Positions 28,505 to 40,163 of a stretch of 64,000 bases of DNA are shown here, piece by piece; the first letter of the stretch is position 1; each line of letters opens with the position of its first letter. Position numbers and translations under genes: made by a program. Source of the DNA: Methanobrevibacter arboriphilus JCM 13429 = DSM 1125 (GTDB lineage: Archaea > Methanobacteriota > Methanobacteria > Methanobacteriales > Methanobacteriaceae); NCBI RefSeq assembly GCF_002072215.1, contig NZ_JXMW01000008.1, positions 1 through 64,000 of the forward strand, in the 5' to 3' direction. Below the pieces are notes generated by a model that worked only from the letters and a program-made list of their open reading frames with translations, was not told the origin of the DNA and ran no database searches.

Positions 28505-28621
28505 TTATTAAAATCTATTATTAAAATTCATTATTAGAATCTATTATTAAAATTCATTATTAAAATCCAATATTAAAATTCATTATTAAAATTTAATATT
28601 AAAATTTAATATTAAAATTTA
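28505..28621. repeat. 13-bp tandem repeat, nine copies
   Basis: The unit TTATTAAAATTCA, with small variants (TTATTAAAATCTA, ATATTAAAATTTA), is repeated nine times without interruption. It lies upstream of the polytopic membrane protein gene and may alter promoter spacing if the copy number changes. Confidence 0.7.
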
Positions 28622-28775
28622 ATATTCATAATCTTATTATTTATAGTATAAATGTATTTATACTTATTCAATAAAAAGTTTTTCTACAAATTAGAAAACA
28701 CATCTAAATACTTTTAAAAACTCTCATGAAAATTTTTAAAGATAATGGATGTATAAAAGAAGTATAATTAAAAAA

Positions 28776-28848
<73 letters not shown>

Positions 28849-29201
28849 CTACATATTAACAACAATTAATGGTATTAATGATATTATAATACCTATAAAA
28901 GATTTATTTTATAAGTATTTAAATTTATCTATAAAACCTATCTATAAGTATTATCTAGAAATAATAAAAATAAAAATAAAAATTACAATTAATATTAGAA
29001 AATAAATAAAAATATCATAGAATTAAAAGAAGATTAAAAAGACTAAAAAAGATTAGAAAAGACTAAATAAAATTAAATAAAAATAAGTAAATAAAAATAA
29101 GTAAATAAAAGAAATAAAAGGAATAAATGAAATAAAATAAATAAAATAAATAAAATAAATAAATTAAATAAATAAAAGTAGTAAACATCATTAAAATATT
29201 A
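28849..29201. other. A-rich intergenic region with aaat repeats
   Basis: This is the region between the DUF354 gene and tRNA-Ala. From about 29060 to 29180 it consists of aaataaat-type repeats. The tRNA promoter must lie in its first part, but no clear TATA box can be separated from the AT background. Confidence 0.35.
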
Positions 29202-30230
29202 TTATTTTTTACCACTTAACTCATATACATTATCAACAATCAATTGGAATAAATTATCATGTTTAATTTCTTTCTTCTTAGAAGGATTAACAAGAAAGCT
29301 AAGTGCTTTATTTATAACCTCTTCTGTATTATTAGACCTAAACATTAATCCTTTATCAATATAATATTTATCAACAGATAATGGAGTTCCAGGATAGCAT
29401 GAGATAACTGGAGTATGTAAAACCGCAGCTTCCCGATTCATTGTTCCACCAGCACCGATGACTAGATCACAACGTTTTATTATACTTGAAGTATCTACAG
29501 GAGGCTTTAAAATTGTAACATTTTCAATATCTTTAAATATTTCTGATTGTTCCTTAAAACGAGGTAAAATCAAAATGTTTGCATACTCTTTCAATACATC
29601 TACAATTGGAGAAAGAACAGACTCTCTACAGTCAGCATCAAGATAAGATGCAAGAGAGGGTTCAGGCCTCATTAAAATAGTTTTAGGATTTATTAAATCA
29701 ATATTTAAATCACTTAAAATGTTTTCATTATACTTAAAACTTTTAAAATGAATTATTTCAGAAGTTCCATTATATCTAATAAGCTTATTAGGATTCGCAC
29801 CATAACCAATTAACTTCCACATATCAATGATTCTTGGAGCTATCAACCTATCACACAATGGAAGAGTAAGTTTATTAGCTGCTTCAGCATGTTCATTATC
29901 TAAAACATAAAGACTTGGTATTCCAAGACCAAATGAAATACGAGGTAATTCAATAGAATGTTTAGATAAAGCAACATCAATTTTTTCATGAGCTATAATA
30001 TCAACTAAGCTATCAACTCTAGCTGTACTTTCCTTTAACTTTTCTTCAAGAGAAACACCATGTTTTCCAACAGAAATAAAATCGAATCCATACATATCCA
30101 TTAATTTATGGATATCACCAAATTGTCTTCCAGTGATTATTAAATCTTCACCCTCATCTTGAAAATATTTGATTATATCTTTAAAGAACCTTACATGAGG
30201 AGAATTTGTTATATCTATCCAAATTTTCAA
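29202..30230 (-). CDS. DUF354 family protein (GT-B-like fold)
   Basis: The 342-residue protein starts IWIDITNSPHVRFF, the typical DUF354 opening, and has the two-domain layout of UDP-GlcNAc 2-epimerases and GT-B transferases, with the GAGGTMNREAAVLHTPVIS segment (about 255-273) as the likely nucleotide-sugar site. The actual activity is unknown; a role in surface glycan synthesis is inference. The frame opens at GTG 30239, but AGGTGG there fits as the ribosome binding site for TTG at 30230, which yields the conserved short N terminus. It is not obviously in an operon. Confidence 0.8.
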   Translation of the reverse strand: MKIWIDITNSPHVRFFKDIIKYFQDEGEDLIITGRQFGDIHKLMDMYGFDFISVGKHGVSLEEKLKESTARVDSLVDIIAHEKIDVALSKHSIELPRISFGLGIPSLYVLDNEHAEAANKLTLPLCDRLIAPRIIDMWKLIGYGANPNKLIRYNGTSEIIHFKSFKYNENILSDLNIDLINPKTILMRPEPSLASYLDADCRESVLSPIVDVLKEYANILILPRFKEQSEIFKDIENVTILKPPVDTSSIIKRCDLVIGAGGTMNREAAVLHTPVISCYPGTPLSVDKYYIDKGLMFRSNNTEEVINKALSFLVNPSKKKEIKHDNLFQLIVDNVYELSGKK

Positions 30231-30320
30231 AATAACCACCTTTATTCAATTTTAATAATACTTTATTCAATTTTAGTAATATATTAAATATTATTTTTAA
30301 ACATGACAATATTTTTAAAC

Positions 30321-30977
30321 TTAAATATTATTTTTAAAGTTTTCAATAGCTAAAATAACCTTATCTAAACCAATACCTTCCTTAAGACTGGTTTTTATAA
30401 CTTCAACTTCAGGATTAATATCATGAACATCATTAAACATTTTCTCACTATCTGCACCAACAGCATCAGCTATATCAACTTTATTAATAATAACGAGATC
30501 TGCACTCTGGAATATTAAAGGGTGTTTTTCTACAGTATCATCACCTTCACTAACACTTATAACCACAATTCTCATGTGAGAACCAAGATCAAAGTCTACA
30601 GGACAAATAAGGTTTCCCACATTTTCAATGAAAAGATAATCAATTTTATCCATTGGCATGTCATCTAAAACATGTTCAACAAGGTGTGCATCAAGATGAC
30701 ATTCTTTTCCAGTATTTAAACCTACAACAGGAACATTATGACGCTCAAATCTACCAGCATCAAATTTACTTATTACATCACCAGCTATAACTCCAATTGA
30801 ACCATCCATATTATCAATAAGATCTTCAATAAGTGAAGTTTTACCAGAACCAATTGCACCTACAAAATCTACACAAAAAACATTGTTTCCATTAAAAATT
30901 TCTTGATTTTTATCAGCTAGTTTTTTATTAGCTTTCATTATATTATGTTGAACTTCAATTTCTGCTACTTTATGCAT
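30321..30977 (-). CDS. hypB: Hydrogenase nickel incorporation GTPase HypB
   Basis: HypB hydrolyses GTP while nickel is passed to the NiFe site of hydrogenase large subunits, together with HypA. The 218-residue protein has the P-loop GAIGSGKTS (40-48), a switch region (GDVISKFDAGRFERHNVPVV), metal-site residues around GKECHLDAHLV and the guanine-specificity motif NKVDIAD. It lacks the long His-rich N terminus of some bacterial forms. It lies about 140 bp downstream of hypA on the same strand, so they are probably co-transcribed. Confidence 0.95.
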   Translation of the reverse strand: MHKVAEIEVQHNIMKANKKLADKNQEIFNGNNVFCVDFVGAIGSGKTSLIEDLIDNMDGSIGVIAGDVISKFDAGRFERHNVPVVGLNTGKECHLDAHLVEHVLDDMPMDKIDYLFIENVGNLICPVDFDLGSHMRIVVISVSEGDDTVEKHPLIFQSADLVIINKVDIADAVGADSEKMFNDVHDINPEVEVIKTSLKEGIGLDKVILAIENFKNNI

Positions 30978-31115
30978 TAATAACCATCTCTCAATATCTA
31001 ATAAACTTTTATAAACCTTTAATAATCATAATCTTTTAATAATCATACTATTTTAATAACCATTATTTATTAATAATTATCCTAATCAGATTCAATTCTC
31101 TAATAAAAATAATAC

Positions 31116-31490
31116 CTAATCATCAGGTTTTTCAATAACTATATTTTTTACAATACAATCTTTACCATTGGTAACTTCAATAATTTTATTTTCACATTTA
31201 GGACACTCTACCATAGGAGCATAATGATCCAAATCATCACTATCAGCTAAACCAATATATCCACATTCTTTACATTTAATTTCAATAGGAATTTCAACCA
31301 TAACAAAATTAGCATCCTTTGCTATTGTATCTTCACTAAGAACACCAAGCATGAACTTAACTTGTTCAGGATTTAGGAGAGCTAACTTTCCAATTTCAAT
31401 AGTAACTTCAGTAACTTCAGTAGCATCATTTTGCTCTGCATTTGAAATAACTGCCTTTAAAATACCATCTGCCATTGATAATTCATGCAT
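31116..31490 (-). CDS. hypA: Hydrogenase nickel metallochaperone HypA
   Basis: HypA delivers nickel for NiFe hydrogenase assembly. The 124-residue protein starts MHELSM, with the nickel ligand His2 at the N terminus, and carries a structural zinc site of C73-x2-C76 and C96-x2-C99. A perfect ribosome binding site (GAGGTG) precedes the ATG. It is the first gene of the hypA-hypB pair. Confidence 0.95.
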   Translation of the reverse strand: MHELSMADGILKAVISNAEQNDATEVTEVTIEIGKLALLNPEQVKFMLGVLSEDTIAKDANFVMVEIPIEIKCKECGYIGLADSDDLDHYAPMVECPKCENKIIEVTNGKDCIVKNIVIEKPDD

Positions 31491-31898
31491 CAGTACACCT
31501 CTTAAAAAAATAAATTTAATATTAAATTAGACATTATTAAATTAAATATATAAACTTAAAATTATATATCCAACATAAAATTATATATTAAACTTAAATT
31601 TAAATATATAAAACTTAAATTAGATATATTAAAAAAATATTTATAAAACATATATAATATATTTTTCCAAAAATATCCAAAATACAAAAATATCTAAAAT
31701 AAAAAAATATCTAAAATATTAATAAATATCTAATATTAATTAATATTAATAAATATTGCTAAATATTAATAAACTTAATTCTAATTTTAGGTTTAATAAT
31801 ACTATTTATTAAAATCTTAAATAAAAGTTATTAAAATAACTAAAAAGTTATATTATAAATTAAAATATTATATTAATACTAAAATATTTATCATATCT

Positions 31899-31982
31899 AT
31901 AGTTATTACTATAGTTATTACTGTAGTTATTACTGTAGTTATTACTATACTTATTACAATATTTATTACTATATTTATTATT
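31899..31982. repeat. 12-bp tandem repeat, seven copies
   Basis: The unit ATAGTTATTACT is repeated seven times with point variants (gtagttattact, atatttattact). It lies about 75 bp upstream of the prs start, in promoter distance. The rest of the gap from 31491 is AT-rich with other short repeats and no gene. Confidence 0.65.
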
Positions 31983-32058
31983 AAGTTATTATTAAGTAAA
32001 AACTAAACTATAAATAATAAATAATACATATTAATCTTATAGTTAAATGGTGATATTA

Positions 32059-32988
32059 TTGATAATCGGTGGTTCAGCGTCCCAAAAATTAGCAGCTAAT
32101 GTTGCAAAAGAACTTGGAGATTGTTTATGTCCAATTGAAACGAAAAAATTTCCTGATGGAGAAAGATATCTTCGAGTAAAGGGAGAAATTGATAAAGAAG
32201 CAGTTATTATTCAATCCACAGGATATCCTCAGGATGAAAACCTGATTGAACTATTATTTTTAATAAAAACATTAAAAGATCTTGGTGTTGAAAAATTAAA
32301 AGTTGTTATTCCTTATTTTGGTTATGGTAGGCAAGAAAAAAGATTTAAAAGTGGAGAATCAATTTCAGCACAGATAATAGCTAATATCATTGAAGATGCT
32401 GGTGCCGATGAAGTAATTTCTGTAAATCTTCATGAAGACAGTGTAAGAGACTTTTTTAATATTCCAACTAAGAATATCTCAGCTATGAGATCGATTGCTA
32501 ATTATATAGATTCTATATCTACCGATCCTATAATAATAGCACCTGATAAAGGAGCATTAGGCTTTGCAGAAGATATAGCTAAAATAATTGATTGTAGCTG
32601 TACATATATGAATAAAGTGCGTTTAGGACCTGATAAAGTTGAAACAAAGATTGCAGATATTAGGTGTGATTTTTCTGAAGATGATCCAGATTTAGTTAAT
32701 TTAAACAAAAATGAAAAAAAAGTAGATATAAAGTCTGTTAAAGGAAAAGAAGCAATAATTATTGATGATATTATAGCTACTGGAGGCACAATTGTTAATG
32801 CAATAGGAATTCTAAAAGAACAAGGTGCAGAATCTGTTAGTGTTTGTTGTGTTCATCCCATTCTTGTTAATGATGCTGTTTTAAAAATATATTCTGCTGG
32901 AGCCAAATCTATAGCTGGTACAGATTCATTAAAATCAGAAGTTAGCTGTATCTCAATAGCTAAAGTCATAGCAGATGCAATAAGATAA
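32059..32988 (+). CDS. prs: Ribose-phosphate pyrophosphokinase
   Basis: The enzyme makes PRPP from ribose 5-phosphate and ATP for purine, pyrimidine, histidine and cofactor synthesis. The protein starts IIGGSASQ and has the FPDGERYLRVKG segment, the YFGYGRQEKRFKSGE ATP-site loop, the APDKGALGFA ribose-phosphate loop and the PRPP signature IIIDDIIATGGTI. An ATG at 32047 opens the frame, but GGTGAT inside it is the right ribosome binding site for TTG at 32059, which gives the family-length N terminus (309 residues). It is transcribed away from hypA. Confidence 0.93.
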   Translation: MIIGGSASQKLAANVAKELGDCLCPIETKKFPDGERYLRVKGEIDKEAVIIQSTGYPQDENLIELLFLIKTLKDLGVEKLKVVIPYFGYGRQEKRFKSGESISAQIIANIIEDAGADEVISVNLHEDSVRDFFNIPTKNISAMRSIANYIDSISTDPIIIAPDKGALGFAEDIAKIIDCSCTYMNKVRLGPDKVETKIADIRCDFSEDDPDLVNLNKNEKKVDIKSVKGKEAIIIDDIIATGGTIVNAIGILKEQGAESVSVCCVHPILVNDAVLKIYSAGAKSIAGTDSLKSEVSCISIAKVIADAIR

Positions 32989-33090
32989 TAAAAATTAAAA
33001 ACAGTTATAAAAATAATAAAAAACTAAAGACAATAATAAAATTAAAATTATAATAAAACTAATAAAAATAAAAAATAAATCCTAAATTAA

Positions 33091-35400
33091 TTAGGATTTG
33101 CTAGGTATATCACATGCATTTAAAGGTCTTTTAGGAACTTTATCAGCTACCGCACTACTAATCTTTTTCATTTTTTTTATCAAACTATTTTTTTCACTAC
33201 AACCAATAAGAATGTTTTCTAAAACATCACTTAAAGTATCAACAGGAATAATCTCAATTGCATCCTCATACTTCTTCTCAATCATAACATCTTTCATGTT
33301 AGATCTTGGAATAAGAACTTTTTTAATTCCTGCTTCAGCTGCAGCTTCTATTTTACTAGTAGCTCCACCAATTGGCAATACATCTCCACGAACACTAAGT
33401 GATCCAGTTAAAGCAACAGTTTGATCAATTGGAATCTCTTCAATAGCTGAAATAACAGCTGCTGCAATTGAAACACTTGCACTATCACCTTCAACTCCAT
33501 CATAGGTTTGTAAAAACTGAATGTGAATATCATACAGAGAAATATCAGTACCAGTGTGCTTTTTGATTAGTGCACTAACGTTTTGAACAGATTCTTTAGC
33601 TATTTCACCCAATTTACCTGTAGCAATGATTTTTCCTTCCCTTTTACTTTGAGCAGGAGCAGCTTCTGCAGCTATTGGTAACATTAAACCACTTCTATCT
33701 CCAATTACAGATAAACCATTAACAATACCAATTTTTCCACCTTCAGGATTGAATACTGCATACTCTTTTCTTTGAATAATAGACCTATCAGCAATTTGTT
33801 GTTCTAATGTTCTAGAATACTTTTTAGCTGTTAAAACATGTTCTGCATGAACAAGATTAGCTCCTTCTTCTTTAGCTACATCACCTGCTGCACGAACAAG
33901 CCCTCCAAGATCTCTAAGTCGTAAAGTAAGAGATTCTTTTTTACCAGCTCTTCTCTTAGCTTCTCTTATAATTTCATCCAATGCTTCTGGTGAAAAATGA
34001 GGAATTCTACCATCGTTTTTAACTTCTTGAGCTACAAACTGAATAAGTTTCTTCCTATTTTCTTTTGTATCTGGCATGTTATCCTTCATAAAGACTTCAT
34101 AACCATAACCCCTAATTCTAGAACGCATTGCAATATGCATACCTTCTAAAACTTGAATGTTACCTGATGCAACAAGAACAAAATCACATGGAACTGCTTG
34201 AGAACGAACCATAGCCCCACTACTGTTTTCACTTTGACCAGTTATAGAGTATTTTTTCTCTTGCATAGCTGAAAGGAGTTCTTGTTGAGTTTTCATGGTC
34301 ATTGTACCAATTTCATCAATGTATAAAACTCCACGATTAGCTTTATGAATCATACCAGGTTCAACACGCTCATGTGCAGGAGTACCAAGACCACCAGATT
34401 GATAAGGGTCATGACGAACATCTCCTAAAAGTGCACCTGCATGAGCACCAGTAGCATCTTCAAATGGTGCAAATCTTTTTTCAGAATTATTAACTAATAG
34501 CTTTGGAGCCATTGTGATGTTTTTAGGTTTTATTTGCATGGATATAAAGAATATGAAAAGAGCAGCTAAAATTGCAAATAACAGCTGAGTCCTATATATA
34601 AAACCAAGAGCTAGAACACCAGCAATTAAGATCATTGTGACAATAAGTTTCTTCTCTTCATAACCTTTTGTAGTACTTTTATTTGCCATTACAATTCTTT
34701 TACCATCACCAGAAGGAACTGTACGAATCAAAGGATTATTAGAATCTTCAGCATTTGGATAGACTAAAACATCTTGAAGTACTTCTGGAGGTAAAAGTTC
34801 TGCCATACCCTTAGCTATCATAGATTTTCCAACACCAGGGTCACCAATAAGAAGAACATTTCTTCTTTGTTTAGCTGCTTTTTTAATGGTTTCAACAGAC
34901 TCTTCATGCCCAATAACTTGATCTATTAAAAGAGGAGGAACATCAATATCCTTAGTACTCCCAATATCTTCGTAATCTAACATGTTTTGTTTTTCATGAT
35001 TAGAATCTTCATTACTTTGAGGTAATTCATCTTTATTATTTTCTAAATCATTATCCTCTGATTCAATTTCTTCTTTTCCTATATTCTCATTTTTTTGTTC
35101 ATCTTCAGAAATATCATCATTCTCCATATTTTCTGCAAGATTGTGATTTTTATTAGTATGATTTTTATTAGTATCAAATGTAATTTTAATCGCCTCTTTC
35201 TTAATTGAAGTTTTATTTGGATTTATATCTTTGATAGAGTTCACACTACCATTAATATCATTAAAACAAATATTTTCCGTACTTTTAATATTAGTTTTTT
35301 TAATACTATAAGTACTTTTAATATTATTATAATTCATACTACTTTCAAATTTTTTTTGTGAATCATCCAAAAATTTAGAGGATTCTTTATTAATTTTCAT
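33091..35400 (-). CDS. lonB: Archaeal membrane-bound protease LonB
   Basis: This ATP-dependent protease removes unfolded and regulatory proteins at the cytoplasmic face of the membrane. The 769-residue chain has an unusually long acidic N-terminal extension (about 1-150, Asn/Lys/Glu/Asp-rich). Walker A GDPGVGKS follows (about 184-191), then two membrane helices inserted in the AAA domain (about 250-290), the Walker B region [10 protein letters not shown], and the C-terminal protease with the Ser-Lys dyad: Ser640 in EGDSAS and Lys683 in [13 protein letters not shown], 43 apart as in the family. GAGGTT precedes the ATG. The extension is the odd part; the start could be further inside. Confidence 0.93.
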   Translation of the reverse strand: MKINKESSKFLDDSQKKFESSMNYNNIKSTYSIKKTNIKSTENICFNDINGSVNSIKDINPNKTSIKKEAIKITFDTNKNHTNKNHNLAENMENDDISEDEQKNENIGKEEIESEDNDLENNKDELPQSNEDSNHEKQNMLDYEDIGSTKDIDVPPLLIDQVIGHEESVETIKKAAKQRRNVLLIGDPGVGKSMIAKGMAELLPPEVLQDVLVYPNAEDSNNPLIRTVPSGDGKRIVMANKSTTKGYEEKKLIVTMILIAGVLALGFIYRTQLLFAILAALFIFFISMQIKPKNITMAPKLLVNNSEKRFAPFEDATGAHAGALLGDVRHDPYQSGGLGTPAHERVEPGMIHKANRGVLYIDEIGTMTMKTQQELLSAMQEKKYSITGQSENSSGAMVRSQAVPCDFVLVASGNIQVLEGMHIAMRSRIRGYGYEVFMKDNMPDTKENRKKLIQFVAQEVKNDGRIPHFSPEALDEIIREAKRRAGKKESLTLRLRDLGGLVRAAGDVAKEEGANLVHAEHVLTAKKYSRTLEQQIADRSIIQRKEYAVFNPEGGKIGIVNGLSVIGDRSGLMLPIAAEAAPAQSKREGKIIATGKLGEIAKESVQNVSALIKKHTGTDISLYDIHIQFLQTYDGVEGDSASVSIAAAVISAIEEIPIDQTVALTGSLSVRGDVLPIGGATSKIEAAAEAGIKKVLIPRSNMKDVMIEKKYEDAIEIIPVDTLSDVLENILIGCSEKNSLIKKMKKISSAVADKVPKRPLNACDIPSKS

Positions 35401-36350
35401 ATAGTAACCTCAATTAAGCTTGAATTGGATTTTTAACCATTTTACAATTAACTAAAATTTATTTTTTATAATCAATTAAATTTAATTAATATTCAATAGT
35501 CTTATTTATCTAATAAACATTTAAATCTTTTTATTATTTTATTGATTATTATTTTTGTTCAACAATAATTTTAATAATAATTATCATTGATTCAAATTAT
35601 GTTATTAGAAATTTTTTAATATTAGAAATTTTTTTAATAAAATTTAATATTTAGGATAGAATATTATTTATCTTTTTATATATAGAATATGTTAGTTTCA
35701 AAAAACATTTTCATCTATTTTGACATAGATTTTCAAATAAAAATAATAAAAAAATAGATAAATATTAAACTAACTTTTTGTATGAATATGTTGTACTCTA
35801 TCATTAATAAATGTTTTCAATATAAAGTACTTTATAAGTTTTATATAATTATAAAAATTTTTTATTTTTATAAAATTAAGAAATCTTTAATTTTCTAATA
35901 ATAATAAAAATTTGTAAAAATTATAAAATTATGTAATAAAAATATAAAAAAGAGTGATTAATATAATACCAGTATAATTAAAATAATATCAAATCATTTC
36001 TAGTAATATTAAAGTAAATAAAATAATATAAACTTAATTAAAAAAATATGAAACTTAATATTAAATTTTATATTATAATAATTTAATTATGGAAAATATT
36101 AACTATTACAGATTATTAATTATTATATTATGTAATTAATTTAAATATGAAAAAAATAAAAATAAATAAATCAATTAAACTTTACTTAAATTAAATTTTA
36201 ATATATGATTTTATTAAGATATAATTTAATAAAACAAATATCTTATCAAGTTTACAAGAATTATATATTCAACTAACAATTTTATAAGTCCATATTTATA
36301 TATTAATCAAAAAACTTCTAAAAAATAAAATTATCTAAAAAGGTAAAAAA
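35401..36350. other. Long intergenic region between divergent lonB and cbiP
   Basis: About 950 bp without a supported gene; it must contain both divergent promoters. Visible items are a dispersed repeat copy at 35847-35904 and a short inverted repeat GTTAGTTT...AAACTAAC spanning about 35690-35775. A 38-codon frame near 35790 has no ribosome binding site and is not reported. Confidence 0.4.
35847..35904. repeat. Dispersed about 58-bp repeat, copy 2
   Basis: This matches 18190-18249 in the same orientation. Both copies are intergenic: one after hypE, this one about 450 bp upstream of cbiP. It has no coding capacity and no clear terminal inverted repeats. Confidence 0.4.
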
Positions 36351-38129
36351 ATGGCTAAATGTATTATGGTTCAAGGAACTTCATCAAATGCAGGAAAAAG
36401 TGTTATGGTAGCTGCTCTTTGCAGAATATATTCCAGAAGAGGTTATAAAGTAGCACCATTTAAATCACAGAATATGTCACTTAACTCTTACACTACAAAA
36501 GAAAATGGAGAGATAGCTATCGCCCAAGTTTTACAAGCAGAAGCTGCAGATGTTGAACCAAGCATACATATGAATCCTATCCTTCTTAAACCAAAAGGAA
36601 ATTTCAAATCCCAAGTAATTATCCAAGGAAAAGCTGTAGCTGATATGAATTTTTATGATTATCAGCACAAATTCCGAGAAAAAGCTCTAACAGCAATAAA
36701 TGAGTCACTTGAAAAACTTAAAAAGGAATATGACATCATTTTTATTGAAGGAGCAGGATCACCAGCAGAAATAAATATGAGAAAAGAAGATTTAGCTAAC
36801 ATGGAAATAGCCCATATAGCTAATGCTGATGTACTACTTGTTGCAGATATTGATAAAGGAGGAGTTTTTGCATCAATAGCTGGAACTTTCTCACTTTTAG
36901 ATGATTATGATAGATCAAGACTGAAAGCAGTTATAATAAACAAATTTAGTGGAAATTTAGATATATTAATGCCTGGAATTGAAAAAATAGAGAAAATTAT
37001 TGATGCCCCAGTTTTAGGAGTTTTACCTTATGATCATGACCTTCATTTACCAGAAGAAGATTCTGCATCATTATTTGAGCATAAATTTAATTCAAATAAG
37101 GATGTTGTTATTGGAGTTATTCGTCTGCCTAAAATAGCTAATTTTACAGATATTGATCCTTTTGAATTTGAAGATGATGTTGGTTTAAAGCTTATTGATA
37201 TAAATGATAATATAATAAATCCTAATGGTGAAATTATTGATATTGATGCAATTTTAATACCTGGAACAAGAAACACAACCGAAGATATGATAGCTATAGA
37301 AAAAAGTGGAATGGCTAATCAAATAAGAGAGATTAACAAGAAACATCCTAATGTTCCAATAGTAGGAATATGCGGAGGATATCAAATTCTTGGAAAAAAA
37401 ATATATGATGAAAATAGAAGAGAATCTGAGGAAGGGTCAGTTGATGGTCTTGGTCTTTTAAATATAGAAACATTTTTTAAGAACAATCTTTCAGAAGAAA
37501 AAATTGTCGAACAAAGTGAGGGAGTTATATTAAATGAAGGAACAATTAAAGATGAATATGGAGACTTTAAAAACATATTCTCATCTATAAAAGGTGAAAT
37601 AATTAAAGGTTATGAAATTCATGAAGGAATTACAACATTAGACCCCTCCCATTATAACAATAATAACAATAACACTACTAATACTACTAATAATAATAAC
37701 GCTGATAATTATAACAATACTGTTAATGATAATAACGCTGATAATTATAATAATACTGATGATAATAATAATTATAAAAATAATAACATTAATAAAAATA
37801 ATAAAGACACTAATAATTTTAGAACCGAATTACCATTATTAAAAATAAAGAAAGGTATAGGAAACATAAAACAAAAAGATGAGAAAATGCTCTTTGATGG
37901 AGCAATAAATGGAAATGTATTTGGTAGCTATTTCCATGGGATATTTCATAATTATAACTTTAGAAGAGAATTTTTAAATTATATAAGAAAAAATAAAGGG
38001 CTTGAAACAAAGTTTGAAGAAGACCCTTATGAAACAAAAAAAGATTATTCTATTGACAGATTAGCTAAAATAGTTGAAGAAAACTTAGATATGGAATTCA
38101 TTGATAATCTATTAAATAATCAGGAATAA
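36351..38129 (+). CDS. cbiP: Cobyric acid synthase with Asn-rich insert
   Basis: The enzyme amidates four carboxyl side chains of adenosyl-cobyrinic acid diamide using glutamine and ATP in corrinoid synthesis. Methanogens need B12-type cofactors for Mtr and for this type of MetE. The 592-residue protein has the P-loop GTSSNAGKSV (9-18), FKSQNMSLNS, and a class I glutaminase domain with Cys341 in GICGGYQ and a His in YFHGIFHNY. Residues about 434-489 are an Asn/Thr/Asp insert coded by AAT/AAC repeats inside the glutaminase domain, probably a surface loop; without it the length is normal. AAGG precedes the ATG. Confidence 0.93.
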   Translation: MAKCIMVQGTSSNAGKSVMVAALCRIYSRRGYKVAPFKSQNMSLNSYTTKENGEIAIAQVLQAEAADVEPSIHMNPILLKPKGNFKSQVIIQGKAVADMNFYDYQHKFREKALTAINESLEKLKKEYDIIFIEGAGSPAEINMRKEDLANMEIAHIANADVLLVADIDKGGVFASIAGTFSLLDDYDRSRLKAVIINKFSGNLDILMPGIEKIEKIIDAPVLGVLPYDHDLHLPEEDSASLFEHKFNSNKDVVIGVIRLPKIANFTDIDPFEFEDDVGLKLIDINDNIINPNGEIIDIDAILIPGTRNTTEDMIAIEKSGMANQIREINKKHPNVPIVGICGGYQILGKKIYDENRRESEEGSVDGLGLLNIETFFKNNLSEEKIVEQSEGVILNEGTIKDEYGDFKNIFSSIKGEIIKGYEIHEGITTLDPSHYNNNNNNTTNTTNNNNADNYNNTVNDNNADNYNNTDDNNNYKNNNINKNNKDTNNFRTELPLLKIKKGIGNIKQKDEKMLFDGAINGNVFGSYFHGIFHNYNFRREFLNYIRKNKGLETKFEEDPYETKKDYSIDRLAKIVEENLDMEFIDNLLNNQE

Positions 38130-38780
38130 ATTAATAGATAAATTAATAGATAAATTAATAAATAAAATAATAAATAAATTAATATCAAAGAATTAAAGCA
38201 TGGAAAAATAAAACCAGTAAATAAAATTAACAAATAAAAATAAGATTAAAAACATTAATTAAAAGAATTAATTTTAAACATTGATAAAATAATCTAATTA
38301 TTAATTGTATTATATTCATTTAATAAAACTTTTTTATCCAATGCAAACTATTTTACTACAATTAAATAAAAATAAAGTATATATGAAAACATAAACATAA
38401 ATAAGAATTGTGTTAATGATTTCATTAAAAATCTAAACACTAAGAAGAAGATTTCATAATTCTCCCCCCAAGAGAATTTAATCTCTTCTTCTAAAATCTT
38501 CTTTTTATTATCTTCTTAATATTAATTTTAATATTATTTTTAATTATTATTCTAAGAATATTTATAAAAGTATATCTTTATAAAAGTATTTCCTAAAATA
38601 ACATCCTAAAACATGATTTAAATTATAATTCTATAAATTATATTATTTTTAATAAAATAAATACAAAAATAATATAAAAAATAATAAAAACTAAAATATA
38701 AATAATAAAAATAAAAAAATAAAAACTTCTTTTAAAATATAATTATATTTAAAAAAGTGTTATAATTAAATAACACAAAA
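38130..38780. other. Intergenic region between convergent cbiP and thiolase genes
   Basis: This is AT-rich and non-coding. The only structured element is the nested hairpin at 38443-38492, annotated separately. No DUF35 gene, which often follows thiolase in archaea, is present here. Confidence 0.45.
38443..38492. terminator. Nested hairpin between convergent genes
   Basis: The outer arms AGAAGAAGATT (38443-38453) and AATCTCTTCTTCT (38480-38492) pair with a two-base bulge. The inner arms AATTCTC (38458-38464) and GAGAATT (38472-38478) pair around a C-rich loop. T-rich sequence follows on the plus strand. It is probably a terminator serving one or both convergent genes, though a small structured RNA is possible. 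Confidence 0.45.
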
Positions 38781-39950
<1,170 letters not shown>

Positions 39951-40163
39951 TTATATACTATTATTATAACTATTACTATAAATAGTATTATAAATATTAT
40001 TACAATATTGTATTGTTATTAATATTTTAATTAATATTATTATAAATTTTTTATTAATATTATTATAATATTAACATAATTATTATAAATATAATTATTA
40101 TATTAAATTATCTCCAAATTATTATATTAAACTTATATTTCAAACATCATTCCAAATAAAATA

